Positions 41,810 to 51,809 of a stretch of DNA of 64,000 nucleotides are shown in pieces (the first letter of the stretch is position 1; the number at the start of each line of letters is the position of its first letter). Source of the stretch: an uncultured Bacteroidota bacterium (GTDB taxonomy: Bacteria; Bacteroidota; Bacteroidia; Flavobacteriales; Flavobacteriaceae); assembly GCA_902582405.1 (NCBI GenBank), contig CACHSA010000007.1, positions 1-64,000 of the forward strand. The letters run 5' to 3'. Made by a program: the position numbers and the translations under genes. Under the pieces are notes generated by a model. It did no database searches, was not told the DNA's origin, and saw nothing but the letters and a program-made list of their open reading frames with translations.

Positions 41810-43513
41810 TTAATCTATATTAAAATATTTTAAAAAACGATCCCAAAGAGAGTAGTCTTTTATTTCGACTATTTCATCCACTTCCAACAATTGATTTGCA
41901 GCAATATTAGTTAATGACTGTGTTTTTCCCCCTGGCCAAGTGATAGAAAGAGAGTCAATTTTAGTATTTTCCCCTAAACCAAAATGAACTATACTAGTGT
42001 TCTGAGAGGCGTGGCTTGAGCCTCCATCTACTTCCCTTACCATTTGTAAATTATCTTTTAGAAATATTTTCACTCTTGAACCTAGACCTCTGGTAGTGGC
42101 ATTTTTACCATTTAATTTAACCTTCAACCAATTTAAATCATTACTATTATCGTTCCTATATAGCTTTGACTTAACAATACCTCCCCTGTATGTCATGTCA
42201 TAAACGGGTTTTTGATTTACCACAAAAATGTCTTGATCCCCGTCATTATCATAATCAAAGTGAACAGACCCCCTACCAATTCCAAAATCCATTAGACCAG
42301 AGTCTCTACATACATCAAAAAAACGACCTTTATTTTCAAACAAAATATTGGGTATTCTATTTGTCATTGGATTTATTGGACCATTTGAATTAAATAAATC
42401 TAAGTCTTGGTCATGATCGTAATCAACAAATAGACTTCCCCAACCAATTATTACTTGTTTGCTATCTTTATAGCCTTCTATTTTATTGATTCCAGTTCCA
42501 ATATTTGGAGCTAAATTAACAAATGACTTGTTTTTACCTCTGTTAACCATGAAGGGACCTGCAAAAATATTTGTGACATGATAATCTAAATATGAGTCGT
42601 TGTTATAATCACCTACTCCAACTCCCATCGATTTTAAGCCAACATTAAGCTTCAATTCCTTGCTTTTATTTTTAAAATCTAATTTTGGATATTGATTAAT
42701 TAATATTTGGTTGGGTTCATTATTTTCTCCAAAATCGTTTACTAAATAAATGTCTAGGTCATTATCATTGTCGACATCGGTAAAAACTGCTCCAAAACCG
42801 TATCCTGGATTGCATTTTAAAAAATTTGATACATTTTTGAAGGACTTTCCTCCCATATTTAAATAGAGTTCGTCATTTCCGGGCTCGTATTCTTCATTGA
42901 TACTATAATGATTTAAAATAGCCAGGTTGTGGGTTCCAAAAAGAGCTTGCTCGAAGTAAAATTCCTTAAAATAGTTAGCTACAAATAAATCAGGATAACC
43001 ATCTGCATTAATATCTCCAAAAGAACAAGAAGTGGAGAAGTTTTTATCTTTTATACCATATTCCTCAGTTTTTTCAACAAAAGTGCCCTTACCTGTATTT
43101 AGGTAGAGTAAATTATTAGAGAGGGTTTTTATCTTTGAGGATTTCTCTTTTTGTGCAGCAATTGTGGTAATGAAAATATCAATAAAACCGTCCTTATTTA
43201 TATCTGCAGTCGATACACCAGTTGTAACGGTCAAGAGGTCCTGTACAAGACCGGCCTCCTGAGTTACATCAGAAAAATTTCCATCACCATTGTTTCTATA
43301 AAGTATATCTTTACCCTGGCCACTTGTAAGGAATAAATCTTCATAGCCATCGTTGTTGTAGTCAAAAACAGCAACTCCCCCACCAAATAAACCTTGATAA
43401 ACGTCAAATATATGGTCGATTCCAGCCTCATCAGTTACATCTGTGAATTTTGTTTGATTTTGGGCATGTAAGACGGAAAAAATAAAAAAACTTAAAAAAA
43501 AGAAAAATCTCAT
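41810..43513 (-). CDS. FG-GAP/VCBS-repeat and ASPIC/UnbV domain protein (CRTAC1 family), copy 2
   Basis: 567 residues from the ATG at 43513, which gives MRFFFFLSFFIFSVLHAQ; an upstream TTG adds five residues. Same layout as the neighbour: TDEAGIDHIFDVYQGLFGGGVAVFDYNNDGYEDLFLTSGQG, repeated D-x-D/N-x-D-G-x-x-D loops (DYDNDGDQDIFVV) and GLGSRVKIFLKDNLQMVREVDGGSSHASQNTSIVHFGLGENTKIDSLSITWPGGK. The two genes are adjacent without spacing, so they arose by tandem duplication and are co-transcribed with the GH20 and probably the haloperoxidase. A terminator separates them from susD. Confidence 0.88.
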   Translation of the reverse strand: MRFFFFLSFFIFSVLHAQNQTKFTDVTDEAGIDHIFDVYQGLFGGGVAVFDYNNDGYEDLFLTSGQGKDILYRNNGDGNFSDVTQEAGLVQDLLTVTTGVSTADINKDGFIDIFITTIAAQKEKSSKIKTLSNNLLYLNTGKGTFVEKTEEYGIKDKNFSTSCSFGDINADGYPDLFVANYFKEFYFEQALFGTHNLAILNHYSINEEYEPGNDELYLNMGGKSFKNVSNFLKCNPGYGFGAVFTDVDNDNDLDIYLVNDFGENNEPNQILINQYPKLDFKNKSKELKLNVGLKSMGVGVGDYNNDSYLDYHVTNIFAGPFMVNRGKNKSFVNLAPNIGTGINKIEGYKDSKQVIIGWGSLFVDYDHDQDLDLFNSNGPINPMTNRIPNILFENKGRFFDVCRDSGLMDFGIGRGSVHFDYDNDGDQDIFVVNQKPVYDMTYRGGIVKSKLYRNDNSNDLNWLKVKLNGKNATTRGLGSRVKIFLKDNLQMVREVDGGSSHASQNTSIVHFGLGENTKIDSLSITWPGGKTQSLTNIAANQLLEVDEIVEIKDYSLWDRFLKYFNID

Positions 43514-43531
43514 AATTAGAAGAAACAAAAG

Positions 43532-43564
43532 AAAAAAAAGATAGAGAACCTAAATTCTCTATCT
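43532..43564 (-). terminator. Strong intrinsic terminator after susD
   Basis: On the minus strand AGATAGAGAA-tttagg-TTCTCTATCT forms a perfect 10-bp stem with a 6-nt loop, followed by TTTTTTT then CTTTTG. It starts 57 nt after the susD stop. It should end most susC-susD transcripts before the FG-GAP genes. Confidence 0.88.
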
Positions 43565-43620
43565 CTTTTCAAACTTAATAAACTAAAACTGTCTAAATAA
43601 CAATCTAAATTTTATCAGGA

Positions 43621-45246
43621 TTAATATCCTGGGTTTTGTGCTATGTTAGGATTGTTATCAGTAGTTTCAGATGGAATTGGCCATAAATCATAGTGAGATT
43701 TATAGTTTGCTCCACCATGAAGATCCCAACCTTGGTTGTTATTTATAGTCTCCATTAACATACCTTGTCTTCTAAGATCAAAATATCTTTTACCTTCAAG
43801 ATATAGTTCTACTCTTCTTTCATGTAAAATTTTAGCTCTCATTTCAGCTTGTGAAAGACCAGCAGCAATTGCAGGCATAGTAGCTCTTGTTCTAACTTGA
43901 TTTAGAGGAGCTAAAGCTTGAGCAGTTTGTCCACCTTCATTTAGTGCTTCTGCATAAAGTAAAAGGGCATCTGCATATCTAAAGAGATTTAAGTCAATTG
44001 GCGAGCCATATTCAATAGTTGCCATTTGAGCCTTTTGCTCTTGAGTGTAAGTAGTAGTTTTTCTTGGAAAAACAGGAGCGATACCGACACTTGATTGAGC
44101 TTTTAAGTTACCATTACAGCAAACAGCACCGAACTGTACATCACCGATAGTTCCTCCCCAATACTCGTCACCCTCAAAGTAGAAAGTTTTTCTCATTCTT
44201 GGATCTCTTCCTTCTAGCGGATTGTCAGCATCGTAACCAGATGCAGGGTCTGTAATTGGAAGACCAGTAGCATGCATTTCAAATGCATCTACACCATCTT
44301 GAGTAAACTTAATTCCAGACCATCCATTGTATTCACCGTCACCAGCAACACCATAAGGAATATAGTCACCAGTACCTTCGTTACCAGGACCTGCTTTCAT
44401 TGACCAAATGATTTCTTTAGAAGTTTCTTGAGTTCCTCTATTTAGTCCTTCCCAAACATCATTATCTACTAAGCCTACATCAGGACCTTCAAGTGCAACA
44501 AGTTGACCTAGTGTTGCAGCAGACTCAGAAAATTTCTTCTGGTTTAATTCTGCTAAACCTTTAGCCATAAGCGCAGCTTGCTTAGTAGGCCTACCGTATT
44601 CATCATTGTTTGGTTTTGTGCCTAGATTTGCAATAGCAAAGTCAAGATCAGAAATAGCTTGAGCATAAGTCTCAGCTTGGGTTGATCTAGTTATTGCGTC
44701 AGCCTCAGTGGGATCAATTGGCTCAGTTATTAATGGCATCCCACCGTATAAATCAGCCATATCAGCATAAAGAAAACCACGTAAGTATTTTAACTCAGCT
44801 TCCCATTTTGGGGCCATACCAGCTGAGAAGTTTACGTTTGGTATCAAAGCTAGAAGTTGGTTAATCTTTGAGATTGCTCCCAGACCATAGTTCCACTTAT
44901 ACCAAGTAATACCACCAGATGCAGGAGTCATTATACCACACGCAAAATTTGCATACCCTCTCCAACCACAGTCTTGTCCAACACCGTTGTCAGATAGAGT
45001 TTCAAATTCCATATGCATATGAAAATAATTTCCTCCCCAAAAATTTGTAAAGTATCCAGCTGCATACAAAGAATTATATACACCGTTGACACCTAAAACA
45101 AATTCATCTTCACCTTGAAAGAAACCATCAACACTCCCACTACCGGGATCGGTTTTTTCCAAAAATTCCTTATCACACGAAGTTAGTGTCAGTGTAAATA
45201 CTGCTAATAACCCGTAAATGAAATTATTTATTTTATTTGTTCTCAT
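43621..45246 (-). CDS. susD: SusD/RagB family nutrient-binding outer-membrane lipoprotein
   Basis: 541 residues. Lipoprotein signal ending LTLTSC, then DKEFLEKTDPGSGSVDGFFQGEDEFVLGVNGVYNSLY, the usual N-terminal SusD-like region. RGFLYADMADLYGGMPLITEPI and the C-terminal ALNEGGQTAQALAPLNQVRTRATMPAI ... LHERRVELYLEGKRYFDLRRQG are SusD/RagB signatures. It caps the paired SusC barrel outside the cell and binds oligosaccharide. It directly follows susC, 31 nt apart, and is followed by an intrinsic terminator. Confidence 0.95.
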   Translation of the reverse strand: MRTNKINNFIYGLLAVFTLTLTSCDKEFLEKTDPGSGSVDGFFQGEDEFVLGVNGVYNSLYAAGYFTNFWGGNYFHMHMEFETLSDNGVGQDCGWRGYANFACGIMTPASGGITWYKWNYGLGAISKINQLLALIPNVNFSAGMAPKWEAELKYLRGFLYADMADLYGGMPLITEPIDPTEADAITRSTQAETYAQAISDLDFAIANLGTKPNNDEYGRPTKQAALMAKGLAELNQKKFSESAATLGQLVALEGPDVGLVDNDVWEGLNRGTQETSKEIIWSMKAGPGNEGTGDYIPYGVAGDGEYNGWSGIKFTQDGVDAFEMHATGLPITDPASGYDADNPLEGRDPRMRKTFYFEGDEYWGGTIGDVQFGAVCCNGNLKAQSSVGIAPVFPRKTTTYTQEQKAQMATIEYGSPIDLNLFRYADALLLYAEALNEGGQTAQALAPLNQVRTRATMPAIAAGLSQAEMRAKILHERRVELYLEGKRYFDLRRQGMLMETINNNQGWDLHGGANYKSHYDLWPIPSETTDNNPNIAQNPGY

Positions 45247-45277
45247 ATTTATTTATTTATTTATAGTATTTAGTTTA

Positions 45278-48200
45278 TTAAAATTTAGCAGATAATCCGA
45301 ATGAAAGTGTCCTATTATTAGGATAAGTTGCATTCGGTCTATTTGCCCATCCCTCTTCACCTAAATTTGGGTCAGCTAATGTAGCAGCACCAGATCTTTG
45401 CTCTGGATCTACTAAAGGAATGCTCGTAAACGTCAACAAATTTGTTGCGTTAAAGAATAGTCTTAAACCATCAATTGGAAGACTATCAGTTGGAATGTTA
45501 TATCCAATCTGTAAATTCTTAAGTCTTAGGTAATCTCTATCATACAGAAAGAAATCATTTTGAAATCTATAAGATGATGTGGTAGTACCCGCTCTTGGGA
45601 AAGTTCCACTTGGATTATTAGTTACAGACTCAGTTAACCATTTCTTCCAAGTAACAACACCACCAAAGTCTGGATTCCAGAGCTCAAATTGGCCATAATA
45701 TTGGACATCTGCTTCTCCTTGGAAAATGGCAGCTAAGTCAAAGTTTTTATACTGAAGACCTAATTGGAATCCATAAGTATAGGTAGGTATATCCTTACCT
45801 ACGTATTGTCTGTCATCCAAAGATATTTCATTATCACCGTCAGCATCAACCATGTTTAAGTCACCTGCTTGTGCACCAAGTGATGCGTTAGCAGCATTTG
45901 GTGTTCCCGATATTAAACCATCAGTTTTAACTACATAATAACCAAGAAAAGGAAAGCCTTCACCAAGTATTCTTGAATCGTAAAGGATTCTATCAAGATC
46001 TCCACCATCAACTTTAGGATTAAGATCTGTAACAGTATTTTCAACTTTTGAAAGTTGACCACTTAACTGAACCTTCAAATCTCCAAAGGTTCTATTATAT
46101 CTTAGACCAAGCTCCCAACCTTTGTTCTCCATTGACGCGGCATTTGAAGTTTGAGATGTAAAACCAGTTAGGACGTTAATAGGAATATCATATAATATGT
46201 CATTAGTTTCTCTAATAAAATATTCAAAGTCAATACCTAATCCATTAGATAAAATTGAATTAAATCCAATATTTGTTATTTTGGCTTTTTCCCAGCTCAA
46301 ATTAGGGTTTCCAATAGTTGTTTGGCCAACCCCAGGAGCAATAAAGCCAGTTCCATCAGGAGTGCTAAAGTTATAGGATTGAGATAAACTTAATCTTTGC
46401 GCAAATTCGAAATTACCAATATTTGCGTTTCCAAGTTCACCATAAGATGCTCTTAATTTCAAAAATTCAAAAGTATCAGGTATGAAGTCTTCTTCTGATA
46501 AAATCCATCCAGCAGAAAAAGATGGAAAACTACCCCACTTGTTATTTCTAAATCTTGAGCTACCATCGGACCTTACATTAGCCTGCAGTAAAAATTTATC
46601 TTTATAATCAAAGTCAAATCTTGCAAATACAGATTGCACAGAGAAACCACTTTCTGAACCAGCATTTTGTTGGTTTGTAAGTGCGCCAGAATCTAACACT
46701 TGTACAGTTTCACTTAAATAACCGTCTCTAGAGGCACGAAAGTTTGTAACTCTATTTTCCTCTTGCTGATAACCCGCAAGTGCTTTAAAATTTAAATCAC
46801 CAAAAGACTTTTCATAATTAACAGTTGCAAAATAGGTTTCTGTGTAAAATTCTTCGTTTGATCTTGTAGAAACAGTAGCAGGGAATGCATTATAAAAAGT
46901 GCCATCGGCAAAGTAATTTTTTGGATTTTTTTGGAAATCGTAAATACTTGTTCCTGAATAATTAACAGCTGCAGTTCCTTTGATAGTTAATCCCTCAATT
47001 GGAGTGAAAGCTATGTAACCGTTTGCAAGCACATTGTTATTGATATTTTGTCCATTCTTGTAGTCTTTCCATGTTTCTATAGCATAGAGACCAGTACCTG
47101 GACCAACACCATAGTTGACTAGGTCAGAAGATGCAATTTGTAAATCTCCATTTGCATTTCTAGTTGGGCTAAATATGTTGTGTATTCTTGTAACTGTATG
47201 TAGAGGATTATTCAAACCTGCTTTTTGGACCTCGCCTCTAGAAGTTCTATCTCCTCTAACCATAGATATTGTTGTACCGATAGATAGTTTATCGTTAATT
47301 TGAGAATCTAAGTTAATTCTAAAATTAGCTCTTTTAAAATTCATTCCATCTTGAGTATTACCTGTTTGATCAAGCAACCCAACAGAAATTCTATAATTCG
47401 TTTTTTCAGAACCACCAGTAGCAGCAAAATTGTGTTGTTGTAGAGTTGCATCTTGAATGTAAACATCAACTGGAGTTTGTCCATTACTTCCAAGCCAATT
47501 TGATTTATTTGCATTAATGAAAGCTATTTGCTCAGCACTCCATCTACCAGTAGCGCCATTTCCAACATCCACTTGGTTCTTCCAATTAACATTTTCGATT
47601 GGGTCGAATGAAATTTGGTCCCAATCGAATAGAAGTTTACTTGTTGCAAAAGATGCATCATATGTAAACTTGGTAGGCTGGCTCTTACCTCCTCTTTTAG
47701 TTTTAACAACGATAACACCATTTGCAGCCCTTGATCCATAAATTGCAGAAGATGCAGCATCTTTAAGTACAGTTATAGATTCTATATCTTGGGGATTAAG
47801 GTTATTAAGATTACCTTCTATACCGTCAACTATAACGAGTGGTGAGGAATTATTTAGAGTTCCAACACCTCGTATGCTTATAAAAAGACTGTCATTTCCT
47901 GGCTCACCTGAACCTTGGGATACTTGCACACCAGGAGCAGTACCAGCCAAAGCTTGGCCAACACTAGTTAAGTTACGATTTTCAATTACTTCAGAATCAA
48001 TTACAGCAACAGAACCAGTTATATTTCTTCTAAGCTCTGTACCATAACCTGTAACAACAACTTCATCAAGTTCATTTCCTTCAGCAAGTACAACATCAAC
48101 TTGGTCACCGGAAACCTCAACTTCTTGGGTTTCAAAACCAATAAAGGAAACAATTAAAACATCACCGTTGGATGCATCAATTGTAAAATTTCCGTCAAAA

Positions 48201-48379
48201 TCAGTACTTGTTCCATTTTCAGTTCCCTTTACGACTACAGTTGCGCCTGGGAGTGGTCCATCCTCACTAGAGACATTACCACTAATAGACTGAGCAAAAA
48301 CACCAACAGAAAATAGCATGAAGCCAATAAATGCAAATGTTTTGTGCAAAGTAAATTTAATATCTAGATATTTTTTCAT
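45278..48379 (-). CDS. susC: SusC/RagA family TonB-linked outer-membrane transporter
   Basis: 1033 residues with signal peptide ending VGVFAQ. An N-terminal carboxypeptidase-regulatory-like domain (SISGNVSSEDGPLPGATVVVKGTENGTSTDFDGNFTI) is followed by ELDEVVVTGYGTELRRNITGSVAVIDSE, the TonB box and plug region, a plug with VSQGSGEPGNDSLFISIRGVGTLNNSSPLVIVDGIEG and a long barrel. It imports glycan fragments with SusD. Start codon ATG 48379. The divergent neighbour is the inositol operon; the 290-nt gap holds both promoters. Confidence 0.95.
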   Translation of the reverse strand: MKKYLDIKFTLHKTFAFIGFMLFSVGVFAQSISGNVSSEDGPLPGATVVVKGTENGTSTDFDGNFTIDASNGDVLIVSFIGFETQEVEVSGDQVDVVLAEGNELDEVVVTGYGTELRRNITGSVAVIDSEVIENRNLTSVGQALAGTAPGVQVSQGSGEPGNDSLFISIRGVGTLNNSSPLVIVDGIEGNLNNLNPQDIESITVLKDAASSAIYGSRAANGVIVVKTKRGGKSQPTKFTYDASFATSKLLFDWDQISFDPIENVNWKNQVDVGNGATGRWSAEQIAFINANKSNWLGSNGQTPVDVYIQDATLQQHNFAATGGSEKTNYRISVGLLDQTGNTQDGMNFKRANFRINLDSQINDKLSIGTTISMVRGDRTSRGEVQKAGLNNPLHTVTRIHNIFSPTRNANGDLQIASSDLVNYGVGPGTGLYAIETWKDYKNGQNINNNVLANGYIAFTPIEGLTIKGTAAVNYSGTSIYDFQKNPKNYFADGTFYNAFPATVSTRSNEEFYTETYFATVNYEKSFGDLNFKALAGYQQEENRVTNFRASRDGYLSETVQVLDSGALTNQQNAGSESGFSVQSVFARFDFDYKDKFLLQANVRSDGSSRFRNNKWGSFPSFSAGWILSEEDFIPDTFEFLKLRASYGELGNANIGNFEFAQRLSLSQSYNFSTPDGTGFIAPGVGQTTIGNPNLSWEKAKITNIGFNSILSNGLGIDFEYFIRETNDILYDIPINVLTGFTSQTSNAASMENKGWELGLRYNRTFGDLKVQLSGQLSKVENTVTDLNPKVDGGDLDRILYDSRILGEGFPFLGYYVVKTDGLISGTPNAANASLGAQAGDLNMVDADGDNEISLDDRQYVGKDIPTYTYGFQLGLQYKNFDLAAIFQGEADVQYYGQFELWNPDFGGVVTWKKWLTESVTNNPSGTFPRAGTTTSSYRFQNDFFLYDRDYLRLKNLQIGYNIPTDSLPIDGLRLFFNATNLLTFTSIPLVDPEQRSGAATLADPNLGEEGWANRPNATYPNNRTLSFGLSAKF

Positions 48380-48669
48380 TTCAAATAGTTTGATTATCAG
48401 TTAGTTATAAAATTGTTTGTTTATAAATGTAATTCATACACATAATTTGTAAACATAAAGATAACAAATATTTAATATAATTTTTTATTTTCGTAATGTT
48501 TGAAGTGTTTTTCAAATAAATTTTCTCTTAACACCTACAATATTAGTAACTTAAATTAATCGATTTTTTTTTAGATGATTGCAATTACTTATTGTCTATA
48601 ACAATTATCTATCTGTAAATGTAAATGTTACTGTTTTTCAATTAAATTTGATAATTAGTCTTTTTCTAA
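48380..48669. other. Divergent promoter region (susC / inositol operon)
   Basis: 290 nt of AT-rich DNA without a gene. TAAATTTG at 48643-48650 fits the Bacteroidota -7 box TAnnTTTG on the plus strand, 19 nt before the serine hydrolase ATG, although a consensus -33 TTG is not obvious. On the minus strand TACATTTA near 48424-48431 is a weaker candidate for the susC promoter. No operator palindrome was found. Because both large operons start here, this stretch probably carries their joint control. Confidence 0.45.
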
Positions 48670-49914
48670 ATGCAAATTAAAAAAATATTTATCGTGTTTA
48701 TACTAACAACTATTGCCAGTTGTAGCTTCAATAAAGAAAATAATTTATCCAACAAACAAACTTTGGTTAATTTTCAAAAAGAACTGATTAACAAAGAAAT
48801 AACAGGGAGCAACGAGATTGTTGTTTTTAAAGACGACTCCTTGTTTTACCGGCACACGGAAAACTCAAACAAAAAATATGATAAAAAAATAAATAGTGAA
48901 ACCATCTTTGCATTATGGTCAACCAGCAAAGTAGTGACAACTATTGGAATGTTTATTTTGGAAGAAAAAAATCTCATTGATTTCAACGATCCTGTCTCTA
49001 AATATATACCATCGTTTTCAAATTTAAATTGCATGAAAATAAAAAAACAAAAAAATACAAATTTTGAAGATGGAGATGATTACTGCTTGAGTTCAGAAAA
49101 TATTTATCCTTGTAAAAATAAAATGAAGATAATTGATTTAATGTCGCACAGGTCTGGATTTTGCACTCCTGAAAATTTTTATGTAGATGCGGTTAAAGCG
49201 GATAATTTAGAGGAATTAATGGAAATGATCTCAAAACAACCGCTACAATATGAACCAGGAACAAAATACTTGTATGGGGTTAATCAATCAATTCTTGGAA
49301 GAGTAATTGAGGTGGCAAGTAATATGCAGTTCGGTGAATTTTTAGATCAATATTTATTCACCCCGTTAGATATGAATAGCACAAAATTCTATTTAACAAA
49401 AGAGGATAAAATAAATTTTCAACCACTATTTTTAAATACCCCATCCATTAAGGGCTTTCTACAAGACGGAATTACAAGTAGAGGAAACATATTAACCTAT
49501 GATCAAACCGATAAAACTAATTTAGGTGCTGAGGGCTTACTAACAACAACTTCGGATTTTATGAAATTTTGCAAAATGCTTGTTAACAATGGTAAATACG
49601 AGGGTAAAAAAATTATATCCCCAGAAAGCATAAAAACAATGACAAGAAAATATTCAGAGGGTTATCCAAAAGAAGACAGGTCTTATCAAAATCAATTGGG
49701 TTATTATATGGGATTGTCAGTCTATGTTCTTGAAGACCCTAGTATCATGAATCAAGGAGCACCAAAAGGAATATATGGCTGGGGTGGATTACAATATACA
49801 GAGTTTTGGATTGACCCAGAAAATTCTATGTTTGTTATTTTTATGACAAGATCTCAAAGCTATAAAGGAATACTGGAGGACTTAATAAGGGCAGTATATA
49901 AAGTAGTAAATTAA
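48670..49914 (+). CDS. Beta-lactamase-fold serine hydrolase (class C / esterase-like lipoprotein)
   Basis: 414 residues. Lipoprotein signal ending TIASC. The active-site serine is in S84-T-S-K87 (ALWSTSKVVTTIG), LMSHRSGFCTPENF is the usual second block, and KYLYGVNQSILGRVIE has the Y-x-N. YGWGGLQYTEFWIDP near the end is the third hallmark. It could be an esterase or peptidase rather than a beta-lactamase. It begins the inositol operon, 4 nt before iolB, so it may deacylate an inositol or sugar ester before catabolism. Confidence 0.85.
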   Translation: MQIKKIFIVFILTTIASCSFNKENNLSNKQTLVNFQKELINKEITGSNEIVVFKDDSLFYRHTENSNKKYDKKINSETIFALWSTSKVVTTIGMFILEEKNLIDFNDPVSKYIPSFSNLNCMKIKKQKNTNFEDGDDYCLSSENIYPCKNKMKIIDLMSHRSGFCTPENFYVDAVKADNLEELMEMISKQPLQYEPGTKYLYGVNQSILGRVIEVASNMQFGEFLDQYLFTPLDMNSTKFYLTKEDKINFQPLFLNTPSIKGFLQDGITSRGNILTYDQTDKTNLGAEGLLTTTSDFMKFCKMLVNNGKYEGKKIISPESIKTMTRKYSEGYPKEDRSYQNQLGYYMGLSVYVLEDPSIMNQGAPKGIYGWGGLQYTEFWIDPENSMFVIFMTRSQSYKGILEDLIRAVYKVVN

Positions 49915-49918
49915 TACA

Positions 49919-50800
49919 ATGAAAAGAAAATCAGACCTATTAATACACCCAAATCTAAAAGAAAATGGAGTTTACCAGAGTATTAACCCTTCCTCTGCTA
50001 ATTGGGAATTTTTATCATTTGAGGCAAGAAAAATGAAATTAAACCAGTCGTGGGATTTCGAAACGAATGGAAATGAAATTGCCATTGTTTTGCTTTCTGG
50101 AAATTTTAAAGTGACAAGCAGTAGAGGAAATTGGAACACCATTAATGGTCGAAAGAATGTTTTTTCGGGTGTAGCTCATACTTTATATCTACCTAGGAAA
50201 ACAAATTTTACTCTTACATGTACATCTGAAATTTTAGATATTGCATATGGATGGTGCAAATCAGATAATGATTTTGACCCTAAGTTTATCACCCCAGATA
50301 AAACCCCAATTGTGATTTTTGGCGGGGATAATGCTACAAGACAATTTAACGATCTAGTTCCTCCTGGCTTTGGATGTTCAAGAATAATATCTAGAGAGGT
50401 ATATACTCCCTCAGGTAACTGGAGTTCTTTCCCAGCGCACAAACACGATGAGAGGATTTTAAATGATAAGGGTGAGGTTCTTGAGCCAAAACAAGAAGAA
50501 ACTTATTTTTATAAATTTCAAAAACCTGAAGCTTACGCAATTCAGCAAGTTTATACTAAAGACAAAGAAATAGATGAGATTCTAAGACCTAAAAACGATG
50601 ACTGTGTCCTAATTCCGAAAGGCTTTCATCCAGTTGTAGCTGAACATGGATACCATTGTTATTATCTTAATTTTTTGGCAGGTAGTGATCAATGTTTAGA
50701 AAACACCACGGATCCTGACCATGAATGGATATATAATTCCTGGTCATATAAAGACAAGCGATTACCACTTGTAACGGCTAAAATGAATGAAAAAAAATGA
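49919..50800 (+). CDS. iolB: 5-deoxy-glucuronate isomerase (IolB), copy 1
   Basis: 293 residues, bicupin. It converts 5-deoxy-D-glucuronate to 2-deoxy-5-keto-D-gluconate (DKG) in myo-inositol catabolism. SSFPAHKHDER and TYFYKFQKPEAYAIQQVY carry metal ligands (His pair, Glu), and CVLIPKGFHPVVAEHGYHCYYLNFLAG the last His and the typical C-terminal block. ATGA overlap with the following iolC indicates coupling. A second IolB is encoded at 56141. Confidence 0.92.
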   Translation: MKRKSDLLIHPNLKENGVYQSINPSSANWEFLSFEARKMKLNQSWDFETNGNEIAIVLLSGNFKVTSSRGNWNTINGRKNVFSGVAHTLYLPRKTNFTLTCTSEILDIAYGWCKSDNDFDPKFITPDKTPIVIFGGDNATRQFNDLVPPGFGCSRIISREVYTPSGNWSSFPAHKHDERILNDKGEVLEPKQEETYFYKFQKPEAYAIQQVYTKDKEIDEILRPKNDDCVLIPKGFHPVVAEHGYHCYYLNFLAGSDQCLENTTDPDHEWIYNSWSYKDKRLPLVTAKMNEKK

Positions 50801-51792
50801 ATAGAAGAGATTTGATAGCAATAGGAAGATCGTCGATAGATTTGTATTCTCAAGATATTGGAGTTCCATTTAAAGAAATATCAGGTTTCAATGCTTTTGT
50901 TGGCGGCTCCCCATTAAACATATCTGTAGGGTGTTCCAGGTTAGGATTAAAGTCTACTTTATTAACAGCTGTTGGAAAAGATAAAGTTGGAGAATTTATT
51001 TTAAATTTTTTAAATAAGGAAAACGTAAATACAGAATTTATCCCAATAAAAGAAAATGCAAGAAGTAGTGCTGTTTTGTTAGGAATTGAACCACCCGATA
51101 AGTTTCCTTTAGTATTTTATAGAGATAATGCTGCAGATACTTTGATTAACATTGATGATGTGAATAATGCAAACATTGCTAACCATGAAGTTTTATTAGT
51201 TAATGGCACTGCATTAAATAAAGAACCAAGTAGAGGCGCAACCATACACGCAATAGAAATAGCTAAGAAAAATTCAGTAAGTGTTGTTATGGACTTGGAT
51301 TTTAGAGCTGATCAGTGGGAAGATTACAGATCATTTGGTCGCGTGGTTAGATCAATCATTTCAAAAGTTGATATTGCGATTGGTACTGAAGAAGAGGTTT
51401 TGGCATCTATGCTTAAGGATTCTTCTCAAGTAACCATAAAACACCAACAAATATCATCCCCAGAAATAAAAGGAGATTTAAATAAAAGTATTGAAGGATT
51501 AATTAAATTGGGGACAGGGATTTTAATTGTGAAAAGGGGTAAGGATGGGGCATCCTATTTTGACAAAAATTTAAAAAGAAAAGATATAAAGGGATTTCCT
51601 GTAAAAATACTAAATGTACTTGGAGCTGGTGACGCCTTTGCTAGTGGATTTATCTATGGATTAATTCAAAAATGGAGTATTGAAAAATCAATTGAAATGG
51701 GAAATGCTTGTGGTTCACATGTTGTAACAAAAGAGGGATGTGCCAACTTTATGCCAACTTTAGATGAGGCACTAAAAATCATGAATAAATAA
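50797..51792 (+). CDS. iolC: 5-dehydro-2-deoxygluconokinase (IolC), copy 1
   Basis: 331 residues of the PfkB ribokinase family. IGRSSIDLYSQDIGVPFKEISGFNAFVGGSPLNISVGCSRLGLKSTLLTAVGKDKVGEF is the IolC-type N-terminus, and NVLGAGDAFASGFIYGL carries the catalytic Asp. VMDLDFRADQW fits IolC better than fructokinases. It phosphorylates DKG to DKG-6-phosphate. The start overlaps the iolB stop by 4 nt. A paralogue at 58048 has the same motifs. Confidence 0.9.
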   Translation: MNRRDLIAIGRSSIDLYSQDIGVPFKEISGFNAFVGGSPLNISVGCSRLGLKSTLLTAVGKDKVGEFILNFLNKENVNTEFIPIKENARSSAVLLGIEPPDKFPLVFYRDNAADTLINIDDVNNANIANHEVLLVNGTALNKEPSRGATIHAIEIAKKNSVSVVMDLDFRADQWEDYRSFGRVVRSIISKVDIAIGTEEEVLASMLKDSSQVTIKHQQISSPEIKGDLNKSIEGLIKLGTGILIVKRGKDGASYFDKNLKRKDIKGFPVKILNVLGAGDAFASGFIYGLIQKWSIEKSIEMGNACGSHVVTKEGCANFMPTLDEALKIMNK

Positions 51793-51809
51793 ATTTTAAT
51801 TTTAAATCA

